Below, piece after piece: positions 8,227 through 19,935 of a stretch of 22,160 nucleotides of DNA (its first letter is position 1; each line of letters begins with the position of its first letter). Where the stretch lies: contig SSNU01000044.1 of the NCBI GenBank assembly GCA_012064415.1, forward strand, positions 53,941 to 76,100. The letters are read 5' to 3'. Source of the DNA: Gyrodactylus bullatarudis (Eukaryota > Platyhelminthes > Monogenea > Gyrodactylidea > Gyrodactylidae). The notes beneath the pieces are model-generated. The model saw nothing but the letters and a program-made list of their open reading frames with translations, searched no databases and was not told the DNA's origin. A program made the translations under genes and the position numbers.

Positions 8227-9248
8227 TGCTATAATTATTATAATAATTTTATAAATTTTTTTGAATAATACAAGTGAAGAAACACCTTTTTTTCTATAGA
8301 TGCGGAGTAGTTTGTTTTAATTATTCAATAAACATAGAAAGCTTATTTTAAAAAGTTGTTCAATATTACTGATTTAGTAACTGAAATGTGTGTACTGGGT
8401 AGTAATTACCAATTAATTCAGTCTGATACTTAGACTCTTCATCTCTAAAATAATTAAAGGCTCAGCTAATCACATATTATAATTCTTTTGATATATCACT
8501 TAAAAACTAGAATAATTCTACTCTCTTTACCAAAGTTCATATAAATTAGTCATTTGAGGGATTTTAGATTGACATTCTCAAGAGCTTAATCAATAGAATG
8601 AGCTTTAATGGAACAAGATTCACATTTATAGAGTGATAGTAAGCATAATTAAGATAATTCACTTTTTGATTTTTGCCTAAACTACTCCACACTCTTTAGT
8701 ATGGATTTCTGTGCCCTCCTCACAGTTGCTCTGAAGTGGACACATAGTAGGGATCCTTTCAAAATCACACCGCATTTGCCTTTCCTTTTCCCTTTTATGA
8801 ATAAAATATAATACAAATTCAAGAAAACAAAAGGTAGTATCCTGAAGTGCTCATTGCCTTTAGAGTTTAATTGACACAATGAAAAAAAATATAAATTTGT
8901 GCTAAAATACTAATTTGAACTGAAAAATATAGTAATTAAAGTGAAAATTGTCAAGAAAACTCACATGAGTCAAAACTCAGGTCATAATCCGACATTGTAA
9001 ATTTGAAAATAAAAATTCATTCAAAATACCTTACTACTATGTTACTACTTGATAGCATTTCATATGAGATAAACTTGTATAAATTCTGTTTTAATCTTAT
9101 ACAGCGATCATACAAAATATATTTAGACTAAAAGTTGGAAAATAATATGAATTTATTCTAACTATATCTAGAGAAAAAATATTTCAAAGGTTCTAATCAG
9201 CTTGAAAAGCCTTGCTATTACACAAAGCCTGTTCTCTATTTCTAAGGT
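8227..9248. other. AT-rich intergenic region upstream of U4
   Basis: No coding region is supported. A 65-codon minus-strand frame near 8682-8879 has no recognisable motif. The last 100 bases must hold the U4 promoter (a proximal sequence element is expected about 60 bases upstream), but I cannot identify it by eye. Confidence 0.4.
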
Positions 9249-9394
9249 AGCTTTGCGCAGTGGCGGTACCGTAGCCAATGAAGTTTATCTGAGGCGCGGT
9301 TATTGCTAGTTGAAAACTATACCCAATTGCCCCGCGATTCCGAGGTGAAACACCCTTGGTTTACGCAATTTTTGCAAGCCATACTTATGGCTTA
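9249..9394 (+). ncRNA. U4: U4 spliceosomal small nuclear RNA
   Basis: The 5' end agctttgcgcagtgg is the conserved U6-pairing stem II sequence. It is followed by gtagccaatgaagtttat (5' stem-loop that binds the 15.5K/NHP2L1 and PRP31 proteins) and attgctagttgaaaac (stem I, one base different from human). A central hairpin (gcgattccgagg..ccttggtttacgc), the Sm site aatttttg and a terminal hairpin aagccat-actt-atggctt complete the gene at about 146 nt, the normal length. Relative to human U4 (from memory) the 5' stem-loop changes are compensatory: AUCG/CGAU becomes ACCG/CGGU, and a GG/CC pair becomes AG/CU. This argues for a functional gene and not a pseudogene. In the cell it pairs with U6 in the U4/U6.U5 tri-snRNP. 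The 3' end is estimated from the terminal hairpin. Confidence 0.95.
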
Positions 9395-10139
9395 AATTAC
9401 GCACAAAATCATTAAATAGTCTTGACTTGTTAGAAATTCACCTATATCGTTTATTAGAAAAATAAGTTACTTGCAATGATCAAAAGTCCATAATTATAAT
9501 TATTAAATCTACTCAACCATCCATTGCATCTAACAGAGTTGAATTAAACTGTATTAATTTCGACAGTTGTCCAATCAACAACTTGACTAATCCCTTAGCT
9601 CGAGGACATATTACAAATGGCAACAGAAGCGAAAAGTAGCCAGTCTTATTTATTCTTATTTAGTCAATGTTTCCCCTGATTCCTTCCTTGGGAGTTAATT
9701 TCTCATCTCTTCTCAGAGAGGAACAAGGAAACATATCTCCCTTCCTCCATTGCATTTGTAATCTTTTTTTAATTATCTTTTTCTTCCCGCTCAATGCTCG
9801 TGATACTTTCTTTTAAACTAATGTTTTTCATTATTCCTTCATTCGCGCTTAGAATGTATCCAGTAACTGTCCACGTCTGAGTGAATTAACTAATCTTTTT
9901 ACAATACTTTTCTTCTTTTGCTTCTAAATGAAGACATTTTCAATATTTCTTGTTCTAACTCAATTCATTTTGACCAATTCCTTAATCTACCTCTTGTAAC
10001 TAATGTTTATGTTTCTTGTACAAAGATTCATTTCTTTTATTTTAATTTTATTATTGAAATGGTATCATTTATCTACCAACAAAGCCTTTGTTTAAAGAAC
10101 AGTGGAAGAATTAGTGATATGAATTGAAGAACCTCAGAT
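9395..10139. other. Region without recognised features
   Basis: Downstream of U4 the sequence becomes pyrimidine-rich on the + strand (9650-9910), with coding-like but stop-broken reading such as LNARDTFF. It may be decayed transposon sequence joined to the next entry. No domain is identifiable. Confidence 0.3.
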
Positions 10140-10340
10140 CCTTTCTTGGACCTTACTATAGTTCAAAAAAATCTCCTTGAACTATCGAATATGAATCCTC
10201 TATGGCTTCGTAGAATCGCCGCCTCAGCTTCCCTCTACAGCAACCGAACGCCTATTCAATTTTCCAGTTCTAATCTCAAATCTGGTACTAATTTTTCAAT
10301 TCTCAATTTTACCGTTAAGATCGCGCTTCCAGATTAACTT
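10140..10340 (+). pseudogene. Possible non-LTR retrotransposon C-terminal fragment
   Basis: The frame reads LLELSNMNPLWLRRIAASAS and ends at 10335-10337. The block NPLWLRRIA resembles APLWVRRLA of the retrotransposon tail at 3590-3640, and the position of an RR block near the C-terminus fits Jockey/RTE-type ORF2. The rest of the similarity is low and there is no catalytic motif, so this is a tentative call. Confidence 0.3.
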
Positions 10341-11030
10341 TTCCATTTTTAAAGACTAATATGTCAAATTTATACCAGATAACCATAATTACACGGGTGG
10401 GTGATAACCATATAAGAAAATTATTAAGATACTTTATTCAGACAAGATCTTTCTGGTGCAAAATTTTATGCTGATCACGAATCTGATCTTAAAATAATGC
10501 TAGAAAATAATATATAGATTGCCCAAACACAAAATTTTTGACCATCACATCAACAATTTCATTTTTTCCCATTACTGAACTTTGATATGAAACAGAAGTC
10601 ACATTGTTTAATAGAAGAAAAAATGAGGAATCTAACGGTTACCAAATTATGGGTTTATAATAACTTCATGTCCCTAATTAAAGCGGGGAAAAATTTTTGT
10701 GAAAAAATGAAAAAGGGTATTTTTTGCGTCAAAAATTAAATAACTTGGAATTCCAATTTTTTTCGACAATCTCGTAGAAAATTTTATATTCTACAAATTC
10801 AATTTTGTATTGGTTTATTTACTGCACATGAATAAATCATGTTTTACCAAATCAGAAATAGGTTTTTTATTCTGTACAAATTTCCAGAGTTGGTATTTTT
10901 TCATTAGTGTTGAATACATGAGTATGAATAAATTGTTTTCTGGATAACTTCTGTTTTTGCAATTTTTCAGAGATCAAGGAGGGATCTCAAGAGCCAGCAA
11001 TAGTATGTTAGACAGTGCTCAATGTTCGTT
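10341..11030. other. AT-rich stretch, nothing recognised
   Basis: No open frame of note, no RNA gene, and no copy of the repeats found elsewhere in the window. Confidence 0.4.
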
Positions 11031-11343
11031 CTAGAGTACCTTTCCTCGATGTATTTTTTCTCCTTGCTCGTCAGATATAATACCTAAAGGTACATTATGA
11101 AAATAATCATAATGATACCTAAGAAAATGTAATTTAATTTCATCCAAGCTCAGAAAATGATACTAAAAGTTTTTCCACCATATTTCGAGCGTTCGGATGT
11201 CTATTATTACCGATAAAATTATGACACAAATCAACAAAAGCGTTGAAGGCTCTTAGTTCTGTATCAGTCAGATATAATTGAAAAATATCTTCTTGTATGA
11301 TCATTCTGAAGTATTCCCTCTTTGAATTCCAGTTAAGAAACAT
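11031..11343 (-). pseudogene. Frameshifted fragment of a repetitive, transposon-type arthropod protein
   Basis: On the minus strand one frame (11343-11140) reads KREYFRMIIQEDIF, then AFNAFVDLCHNFIGNN and ARNMVEKLLVSFSELG. After a frame change near 11150 it continues IKLHFLRYHYDYFHN and IISDEQGEKIHRGK before a stop at 11031. This order (REYIRxLIxDxxF, AFVxVVxNFLGN, xLVxxLLxxFxxLG, KxHFLHSHLDxFPxN, SDEQGERFHQD) is one I know from highly repeated, transposon-associated uncharacterised proteins in arthropod genomes. Only about 100 residues remain and the frame is broken, so this is a dead fragment. The exact transposon superfamily is not determined. Confidence 0.65.
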
Positions 11344-11558
11344 AAAATGAGGAAATCTGCGATTATTAAAAAATTAAATTGATATTAGTTTATTTTTTCG
11401 AAAATTATTTCCATTATTTCTTGAGGTTCATTCAAGTCTCTTGAGTATGCAATGGGAATATTCATTTAATAAAACATGTTTCAGACTATGATTAGATGAA
11501 TAATAATTATTCTGATAATACATGGTCTCAAATAAAGAAATTAATAATCAGTTTGTAA

Positions 11559-11916
11559 CTAAACTTGATGGGGCATTGGGAAACGACTCTCGAGAACTTG
11601 AGACTGATCCAGAATCAGCATGAAACTTTGATTGTATTTACAAATATATTTACTTTTATCAACAGGCCTATAAATTCGAACTACATAGTTTATATAGTGA
11701 ATAACCTTGATTAAGGGAGAAAACTTACTTTATTATTTTATCAATATGAGTTATATCTTGACAGTAAAGCCAATGGATGGAAAGGTAACTTATCAAAATT
11801 TTGTTACAATGGACAAGAAAAGCCTGACTGACTTGAGATCTCTTGACACCCAGTTTAGGATTGACTACAGATGATAACAAGCTCAAATTAGTGCAATTTA
11901 ATATACCCACAGGAGG
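11559..11916 (-). CDS. Possible second USP-like remnant, Cys-box region
   Basis: Minus-strand exon 11916-11729 follows an acceptor-like ACTCCAG and ends at a GTAAGT donor. A second exon 11667-11559 (61-nt intron, TTATAG acceptor) joins in frame and ends in TAG. The first exon begins PPVGILNCTNLSLLSSVV, which lines up without gaps with the USP48 Cys box VGLTNLGATCYVNTFL; the catalytic Cys is replaced by Ser. SQAFLVHC further on parallels the RQALYLC that follows in USP48. The second exon (YNQSFMLILDQSQVLESRF) has no clear match. An upstream ATG giving MDIVPF could be a short first exon. The resemblance rests on a short block and needs a profile search. If right, it is a second inactive USP-like copy, on the opposite strand to the one at 850-1989. 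Confidence 0.3.
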
Positions 11917-12039
11917 CTGGAGTATTTACCTGATTTAATATGCAGAAAAAAGGTAAACAAAAGGTACAATGTCCATGGTATTTTAGTTGGTAACAAAATT
12001 TTATCAGAATATTAATTATCTTGAATCAGTTAGTGGAAA

Positions 12040-12715
12040 TTGAGAGGCTCAGTCATAACCTTGCAACTTCTTTATAAAGCTAACTGATATGAAGTTAGGA
12101 ATCTATTTGATTTGACCATGATGATCTATGACCATTTAAAGAAAAAAATTATTTTTATCGAAAATATGGTAATTTTTCAAATTCTAATTTGGCACCAAAA
12201 TCCCCTTTTTTTGAACTTTGAACTGAAAATTCTTATTGATTCGAAAGTGGGAGGCTGATTGAAAGAGTTTTTTCAGGATCAAGATTAGGCAAGAAAATCG
12301 ATTCAACTGAGTCTGATCTTATGCATAATCACGTTATCGTACGGAAACGGAATTTCGATTTTTTAAATCATTTTCACTACTTGAAAATCAAGGAAATTTC
12401 GATAATTCAAAATCTCTCAAAAATGGGGAATCTGTCGATAATTTGACGGTGCTATTCAGCTTTATTATCAATTCTTGATCCTAATAGTCAATTTTTGATC
12501 CCTCTCCCACTTACGAATCAACAAAAATTTTCAGCTCAAAGTTCGAAAAAATGGGATTTTGGCGCCAAATGGGTATTCAAATAGTGAAAGTGGGCAACAT
12601 GAGTAGGATTCCAAAAAATCTTTGATAAATTCGAATTCTTGATGAGAGAATCGAGATTTCTGTAAAAATCATAGATTCCCAACTTCATATCAACCAACTT
12701 TAGATGCCATATCAA
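12040..12715. mobile_element. Large foldback (inverted-repeat) element
   Basis: Two diverged inverted arms flank a central loop. 12185-12289 pairs with 12468-12571 (shared cores: ttggc[ag]ccaaaatccc, gaactttga[ag]ctgaaaat, ttgattcg[at]aagtgggag). Further out, 12071-12115 pairs with 12665-12710 (shared core gatatgaagtt[ag]ggaatctat). The loop carries a repeat also present at 21325-21402 and 4190-4255. An 86-codon minus-strand frame over the right arm (12796-12536) is a by-product of the repeat; its peptide HLKLVDMKLGIY recurs as GLKLVDMKMRIY at 19129-19170. Exact termini and target duplication were not determined. Confidence 0.75.
12353..12429 (-). repeat. Dispersed repeat, family 2, copy 2
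   Basis: Reverse-complement match to 21325-21402 over about 75 bp (core: ccccatttttgagagatttt then gaattatcgaaatt and gattttcaagtagtgaaaat on the minus strand). It lies in the loop of the foldback element. Confidence 0.85.
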
Positions 12716-12832
12716 TTTCTTAGTCCATCCCTCTTTCACTGTGACATCAGAACCGATCTTCAATAGTTTATCAAATATATTAATAAAGTTTCTCATAAAC
12801 CTGCTCGTGAGTTTGTCACTTCTTTCAGTGAT

Positions 12833-13241
12833 TTAATATATTTGAAGACACTTGAGCGACTCATTCGAATTATTCATCTAAGGGTCAGAAAATAAATAAG
12901 TATTCAGCTATATACTAATTCATAGAAAGTTTAAAATTTTTACTTACCAGGGTCATAGGTGAAGAGTAAGGTATATACACATATGCCTTAACTCTGTCTG
13001 CTAAATTTTTGAATGAAAAAATGACCGAATAATTGCATTCAAAAATCATGTAGGATAGACAAAACGATGTATGGACATTAAGGGTTAACTTCTTATAATT
13101 ATAATTTATAAGAGTATATTCTATTCCGGACATCAACTTCTTACAAGTCAGATATGAATGAGTTAACTCTTCCCGATTATAGTAGATGATGGTACGTCCT
13201 AGTAATAGCTCATCCTTGTGACAAGCCTTGGACTTGAATGT
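12833..13241 (-). CDS. Unidentified two-exon reading frame, partial
   Basis: On the minus strand a frame open from 13241 (98 codons after a stop at 13244-13242) reads to a GTAAGT donor at 12947. It joins in phase 0 across 70 nt (CCCTTAG acceptor) to 12877-12833, ending NNSNESLKCLQIY and a stop. The upper part contains CHKDELLLGRTIIYYN, the middle IEYTLINYNYKKLTLNVHT, and the end of exon 1 LADRVKAYVYIPYSSPMTL. An upstream exon is likely, since no good ATG opens the frame. No family is recognised. The strong donor and in-frame join support a gene, but a transposon origin is possible because repeats flank it on both sides. Confidence 0.35.
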
Positions 13242-13312
13242 TCAGTTGTCTTGCCTACTTTTAGACAGGTAGGCAAGCCAAAATCCCCGATAGTCTTGAG
13301 ATTTCCTAGTTA

Positions 13313-13416
13313 CCTAGGGAATCTGAAAACTCGGTTTCTAGAATCCCTACTCGAGTTATTGATAGGAATCTAGAAACTCAAGGAAGTCTTAAGAATCCCT
13401 AGGGAATTCAGAAACT
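13313..13416. repeat. Cluster of about 20-bp ctagggaatctgaaact-type units, both orientations
   Basis: Four diverged units: cctagggaatctgaaaact at 13313, its inverse tttctagaatcccta at 13336, ataggaatctagaaact at 13363 and ccctagggaattcagaaact at 13395. The core agrees with a second cluster about 460 bp nearer BarH. Confidence 0.6.
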
Positions 13417-13873
13417 TGAAAATTAGCTAGATTGATTCGAATAAATTGTCAACTATAATTACAGGGGGTCATGAAAAAAAAACAGAAAACGAATGAAAGA
13501 ACAAAAATATTCAGTAGGTACTTATGTTATGATTTGCAATTCCTGATATTGAGAAATCAAATATTGATCGAAAGAACATTAACCCTCGCCCTGGAAAGGA
13601 CAAAAATGACATAGGAAAATCAATACAAATGGGGTCCACAGAGGAACATGATGGTTTCTAAACAATCGGGACGCCAAATTGGAGAATAGATGGTCTTCCT
13701 GAGTCAACTGATACCAGTCGAAGAGAATTTCATTCAACTCGAATCTTTTTTCATTCAGAAAGTTGAATAGCCTGCCATCTTTAGTTAATGGGTATATTCA
13801 ATGTGATTGAAAAACAAAATGTGTTTTTAATAAGTGCAAATGCGAAAGAAATAACTTTTTATATAACTCAAAA

Positions 13874-13940
13874 GTTTCTAGATTCCCTAGCCAAGACTAA
13901 CAGGGAGTTTTTAGGCCAACATTAGCTTCCAGATTCCCTG
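13874..13940 (-). repeat. Second cluster of ctagggaatctagaaact-type units
   Basis: Two inverse-orientation units (gtttctagattccctag and cttccagattccctgt). They may be transposon ends or protein-binding sites; no evidence decides this. Confidence 0.5.
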
Positions 13941-13950
13941 TAACATATAT

Positions 13951-15693
<1,743 letters not shown>

Positions 15694-15890
15694 GATTTAA
15701 ATAACCCATCTTTTTTATCGATCCCAATACTCACTGAGTAATACTCGGTCAGCTTCTTCTGTATGAGATCTTCAGAGAGTTCATTGAGCTAAACAGAGAA
15801 TTGTGATAAAAACATACAGCCCCCACCCACATTTCAGCCGAAAAATTTAAACGATTCACTCATAACTATGAAAAATGAAAGTTTATGTAC

Positions 15891-15900
15891 AATAAATAAA
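15891..15900 (+). terminator. Overlapping AATAAA poly(A) signals for BarH
   Basis: aataaataaa contains two canonical hexamers, 198 nt after the BarH stop, giving a plausible 3' untranslated region of about 220 nt. Confidence 0.6.
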
Positions 15901-16232
15901 ATAACTTACAAAATATCCTAAAATTGAATTTTTAATATAGTAGAACGAGAGAGAAGAGTCCAGAATAAAGTTTATTTATTATAAGCTTAAAGGCTTCAAT
16001 TTCAATTATAAAATTGGAAAAATTAGAAAAAATACCCATGATAGATTTTACGAGTTCAATTATGATTTCAAAGTGCTTGGCCACACAAGCCATTCAATGG
16101 TAATTGGAGTTGGGCTCATCTGGCAGTAAGAAAATGGTTCAAATAACAAATCTGAGTGGGATTATGGGGCCTCATACATAGGTAGAACTAATGAATAGTG
16201 CAGCACCTATACTTACAAAGGTTAACTAGAAA
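15901..16232. other. AT-rich spacer
   Basis: Nothing coding is seen. At 16196-16222 the segment tagtgcagcacctatac followed by ttacaaaggtt is shared with 21291-21317. Confidence 0.4.
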
Positions 16233-16470
16233 TATTTGGTCATGGTTTAGCCCATGTCGCTGAATGCTACAGCTTACTAATGGATCTCACTAAAGTCTAC
16301 CAAAGATGTATAAATAATACATTATTTCTAAATGCTCTGTGAGTTTCTTTCGTACTATAGTCACGGTGAGATCCATTTGTAAGCTATAACATTCAGCGAC
16401 ATGGGCTAAACCATGACCAAATACGACGAACCTGTGGGATATATTACCTAAGCACTAGAACCAAATATTT
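16233..16470. mobile_element. Foldback element with 58-bp inverted arms (family 1, copy 1)
   Basis: The left arm 16233-16290 and right arm 16366-16423 are inverted copies matching at 55 of 58 positions (core: tttagcccatgtcgctgaatg), with a 75-bp loop. The right flank to 16470 (acctgtgggatatattacc) is shared with copies near 17740 and 2205, so it belongs to the element. There is no coding capacity. The transcript would form a long hairpin. Confidence 0.88.
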
Positions 16471-17600
16471 ATAAGCAGAACTTTATATACTTTTTTCTTT
16501 CAATTTTCTAAATCTAACTATTATTGAATCAAATTTAACAATACAAACTATAGAGAGAGGAAGACATCCCTAAAATGAAGTGACACCAATTTGTACACAG
16601 TAATTTTTCAGAAATTTATGAGATTTAAACTAAACTATGAATAAATAAGAGTAGTAGTGATGATGATAGTTTTGATGTACACACATTATATCCGGGAATG
16701 AGAGAGTAGAATATATAGAGTTGTATTCTATAATTTTATAATACAATTATTATAATTAATAAAAATAAATACAATAGAATACTCTAGGAGAGAAGCATCA
16801 AAGTTGTGCACAGAGAGTGAACTATTTTACAATTTAAGAAAAAAACAGTGTATTTTGTCAGAGATACCCACTGGATTTATTCTTTCTCTAATCATTATAA
16901 TTCAGCGAGAAAAAAAGACAGCAATTCACACAAAATTGCATTTTTCACACCCTACGTGTGTCTTGTTTGTGCCCGCTTTCTCTCTTTATTTATGTATTAT
17001 AATTTAGAAAAAGAAGACTCAAACTCTAAAAGAGCACATTACTAATAGTAGTAGTCTATTTCTTTTGAATATTTATTTATCTGTTAATTAGTTTTTATTT
17101 GCTTTGTTTTCTTTTAGGGAACAAAATACGAAAGTAAAATCACAGGCTAAATAACTCATTAAAACCAATGATACATAAACTACCTAGTGTGTATTGTACC
17201 ACTACAAATCAAATTTATAAATATGAGACAAAATAAGGATGAGGGTTGAAGGTGGGGAAGGGAGGTTAGAGAGTATGTCTGAAAATGTGTGGAATTCAGT
17301 CAACAAGAAGTGGTCTCCTGCATGATAGGAGGAGCGGATGTGGAATTAGTGAATAAAAAAAGCTTGGAGTTACTTTTGCCCAGAAATGTTGAATAAGTGA
17401 AATCAAAAGAGGTCTCTTTCTGCTCCATTTAAGTTGGAGGGGGAAAATCGGAAAGAAAATATGGGCAATAAAGTTTGCCTCGTTGAGTTAAAAAAGTTTT
17501 CCTGAAATAGCAGTTTAAATATCTTTTCCAATGCTCAACAAGAAATAAAAGACACCTCCAATGAAGTCACTCGTCACTTTTACATAGGTTCAAACCGCAG
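16471..17600. other. AT-rich region without recognised genes
   Basis: Two overlapping short frames near 16804-17045 have low-complexity composition. A purine-rich patch lies at 17240-17300. Nothing further is recognised. Confidence 0.4.
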
Positions 17601-17624
17601 GTTGCCCAAAAGAGGACGAAACGA

Positions 17625-17800
17625 GCGTATACTGCCTACCAAAGATTACTTCTTTCATACTAGTCGCGAAGAAACCCATTTCTAAGCTGTAACATTCAGC
17701 GAAATGGGCTAATCCTTCACCAAATACAACGAGCCTGCGGAATATATAACCTATGCACCCAGATAATATATTATTGTGGAAATATTCTAGATTCGGCTTA
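17625..17800. repeat. Foldback repeat family 1, copy 2 (one arm)
   Basis: Shares ctaccaaagat, then ctaagctgtaacattcagcg, aaatgggcta and the flank aatatataacctatgcacc with the right half of the 16233-16470 element, with scattered changes. The left arm is missing, so this is a truncated or recombined copy. A 73-codon minus-strand frame over it is repeat-derived. Confidence 0.75.
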
Positions 17801-17811
17801 AAGAGCTTCAA

Positions 17812-18840
17812 GTGATAAACGTTATATTCTAATTCATCAAATTAAACTATCATTAATTAATTTTTGACTTTTTTTTGAAATTAAGGGACCCAAGCTAAAA
17901 TGGTTGTACTTCGATCCTTTGATTCGATAAATACTTTTTAAGAATACAGTCAATAATAATTTTTACTTTAACAGGCAAAAGATTTACATAAAGTCTCTTT
18001 GCATCAGAATGTTCAGACGGATTTCTTTCGGTTGATATGAGTTTGTTGGATACGGGCTCGCCTAATCCAAGGTCAAGTGTAACAAAGATTTCTGAGATTA
18101 TTTTGGTAATTCCCAGTAGATTTTCTTACTCTTTTCTATTTTCAAAAAGAAGTTTTAAGCTGAAATACAACAGTTGGATAAAAAAGGAGAAATTATCTCA
18201 ATTACCTATCTCAAATATCAGGAAATGCTTATTTCCCCCTCAGTGTATTTATATATTCTACTGATATCATACATACTTTTATGCATCTATTAACAATGTG
18301 AATAGGTATAAATTCTGCTAAATTCCATAAGAACTCTAAGGGACATTAATCTTTTGTAACGTTATCTCGTTTATTTTTCTGTTATTCAAAAAAATTATAC
18401 CCTTTTTTCTCTCATAGAGAATACACTGATGGTGCTCTAAAGTAGTCAGGCCTTTATTTTTGCCCAGGGAAGACAAGACAAGATAATAATTCAGTTTAAT
18501 TCTGAGAGATAGAATAGGATGAGGGTGGGGTGTATGTATTTTTTGGACTAATAATATCCTTATCACAACATTTTTATGTGATCATTGTATCGTAATCCAA
18601 TGTCTACAGTTAAATGCATTTCAGTTTTGTATTGTGGAACAACTTTTTGTTTGTTTGTTTAACTTCCTTAAATTGTGCATTTTTCAATTTTGATGTGTAT
18701 GACAAGCCCCTCTTTATTTTACTATAGAGTACAATTAATCTAAAAACTGAGTAATACACACGCACTTTATTTTAGAGAGGTAAAAGGGAAATCTCTCAAA
18801 AGAGGCATAAACTAGGAAGTAGATTTCTCATATTCTCATA
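17812..18840. other. AT-rich region, nothing recognised
   Basis: Short frames only. A (gttt) run lies at 18647-18660. No repeat copy, RNA gene or exon with support was found. Confidence 0.4.
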
Positions 18841-19233
18841 ATGATGATGGTCTCTTTCTACTACAGAACATTTAAACATTCAAGTTGTCGGCAACAGGTG
18901 TTGTTACACTTTCTCAAGTATGGTTTAATTTTAGTCAAGTTGAAATCTTTCCTTTCATGGAAAAGATTTTACTATTATCCTATAACTTCTCCTCGTACTT
19001 ACCTTGAGAGGCTTGATGCACCAAATAAAGATGGTCGGCAAGAAACTATTCCTCCTCATAGTACAAACAAAGTACATTGTTCTCTGGAATCTGGAATGAG
19101 ATACATTGGAGGTCACCATTGGTCAAGTGGACTGAAGCTAGTTGACATGAAGATGAGAATTTACCATTCCTTTCTCCGGATAGATAGGAGCTCAAACATT
19201 TTTGGATCCCATTGTGAAATCACTAATAAATAA
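18841..19233 (+). pseudogene. Open frame that is probably repeat-derived
   Basis: 130 codons without a recognised domain. The second half (YLERLDAPNKDGRQETIPPH, then HHWSSGLKLVDMKMRIYHSF) is more complex than its neighbourhood. The block LKLVDMKxxIY is repeated in the foldback element at 12665-12710 and, at base level, at 12071-12115, so this is probably a coding remnant of the same repeat family. A real lineage-specific gene cannot be excluded. Confidence 0.3.
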
Positions 19234-19360
19234 ATACCCGTAGAATTGAAATATGCAATCATCTGAAATTTATCTGCTTAAACTTCAAATATAGCCAATT
19301 TTCATATGAAAAAAGACCGAGATTTTTTATCAATAACTAAAATAATTACGTTAAACTAGT

Positions 19361-19560
19361 TGTAGATTCGTAATCAGCGATCAAATGATTCAATGCGAGT
19401 CATGAAAACAATTTTTCTCCGACTTGATAAAGGAGTCTAAGTATCAGAATATAACTCATGTTTGTGAATCTTTTGTCTATCTTATGGCTTCTACACTGAT
19501 TATGAATCTATAGTCGTTTTACTTCAATTATTAAAATTGCGTCATTTTTTATCGTAAAAT
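19361..19560. repeat. Foldback repeat family 3, hairpin copy
   Basis: 19361-19412 carries gattcgtaatcagcg and cgagtcatgaaaacaa, the inverse of sequence at 20684-20742. 19457-19560 carries the same unit in direct orientation (ctgattatgaatctatagt, then gcgtcattttttat). The two halves face each other over a short loop. Confidence 0.65.
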
Positions 19561-19689
19561 AAGGCTATGAAAATTAAGCTTCGTAATCGATTAAAATGTT
19601 GAGCTTCAACTTTGAAAAAGTAGAAATTCAAAAAATAGCCTAATGTTTCTCAGAGAACTAGCTCCACTATCCTGATATCAAGAAAAGGT

Positions 19690-19935
19690 TCATTTCTTCA
19701 TAAAATTAAGTAACCTTGATGTAGCCCAATGTTTCATGGTGTTGATTCCAATGGGAATTCTGAAATTTGTTCGCCAATAAACAAGGTTCAGATTACAATG
19801 GCGCACCAATGTGTCAAGAATAGTCAGAGAAAAAGGAACTAGCGAAACTAATGAACCACTAACTAGTGAATCACCAAGTGTCTCTCCATTTCCATTCTCC
19901 AGCTGAGTGAATTCTTGTCGATAATTGTCTCTCAA
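19690..19935 (-). CDS. Doubtful small open frame
   Basis: 81 codons on the minus strand with no known motif. It holds a short internal duplication (DSLVSGSLVSLV) matching a tandem duplication in the DNA (cactagttagtggttcatta). Composition is not clearly coding; reported at low confidence only because of its length in an AT-rich setting. Confidence 0.15.
   Translation of the reverse strand: MRDNYRQEFTQLENGNGETLGDSLVSGSLVSLVPFSLTILDTLVRHCNLNLVYWRTNFRIPIGINTMKHWATSRLLNFMKK

Noticed and set aside
16804..17045. Two overlapping 65-67 codon frames
   Set aside because: Low-complexity translation of AT-rich DNA in two phases of the same strand; no splice or domain support.
17590..17811. 73-codon minus-strand frame
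   Set aside because: It lies within a foldback repeat copy and has no conserved protein pattern.
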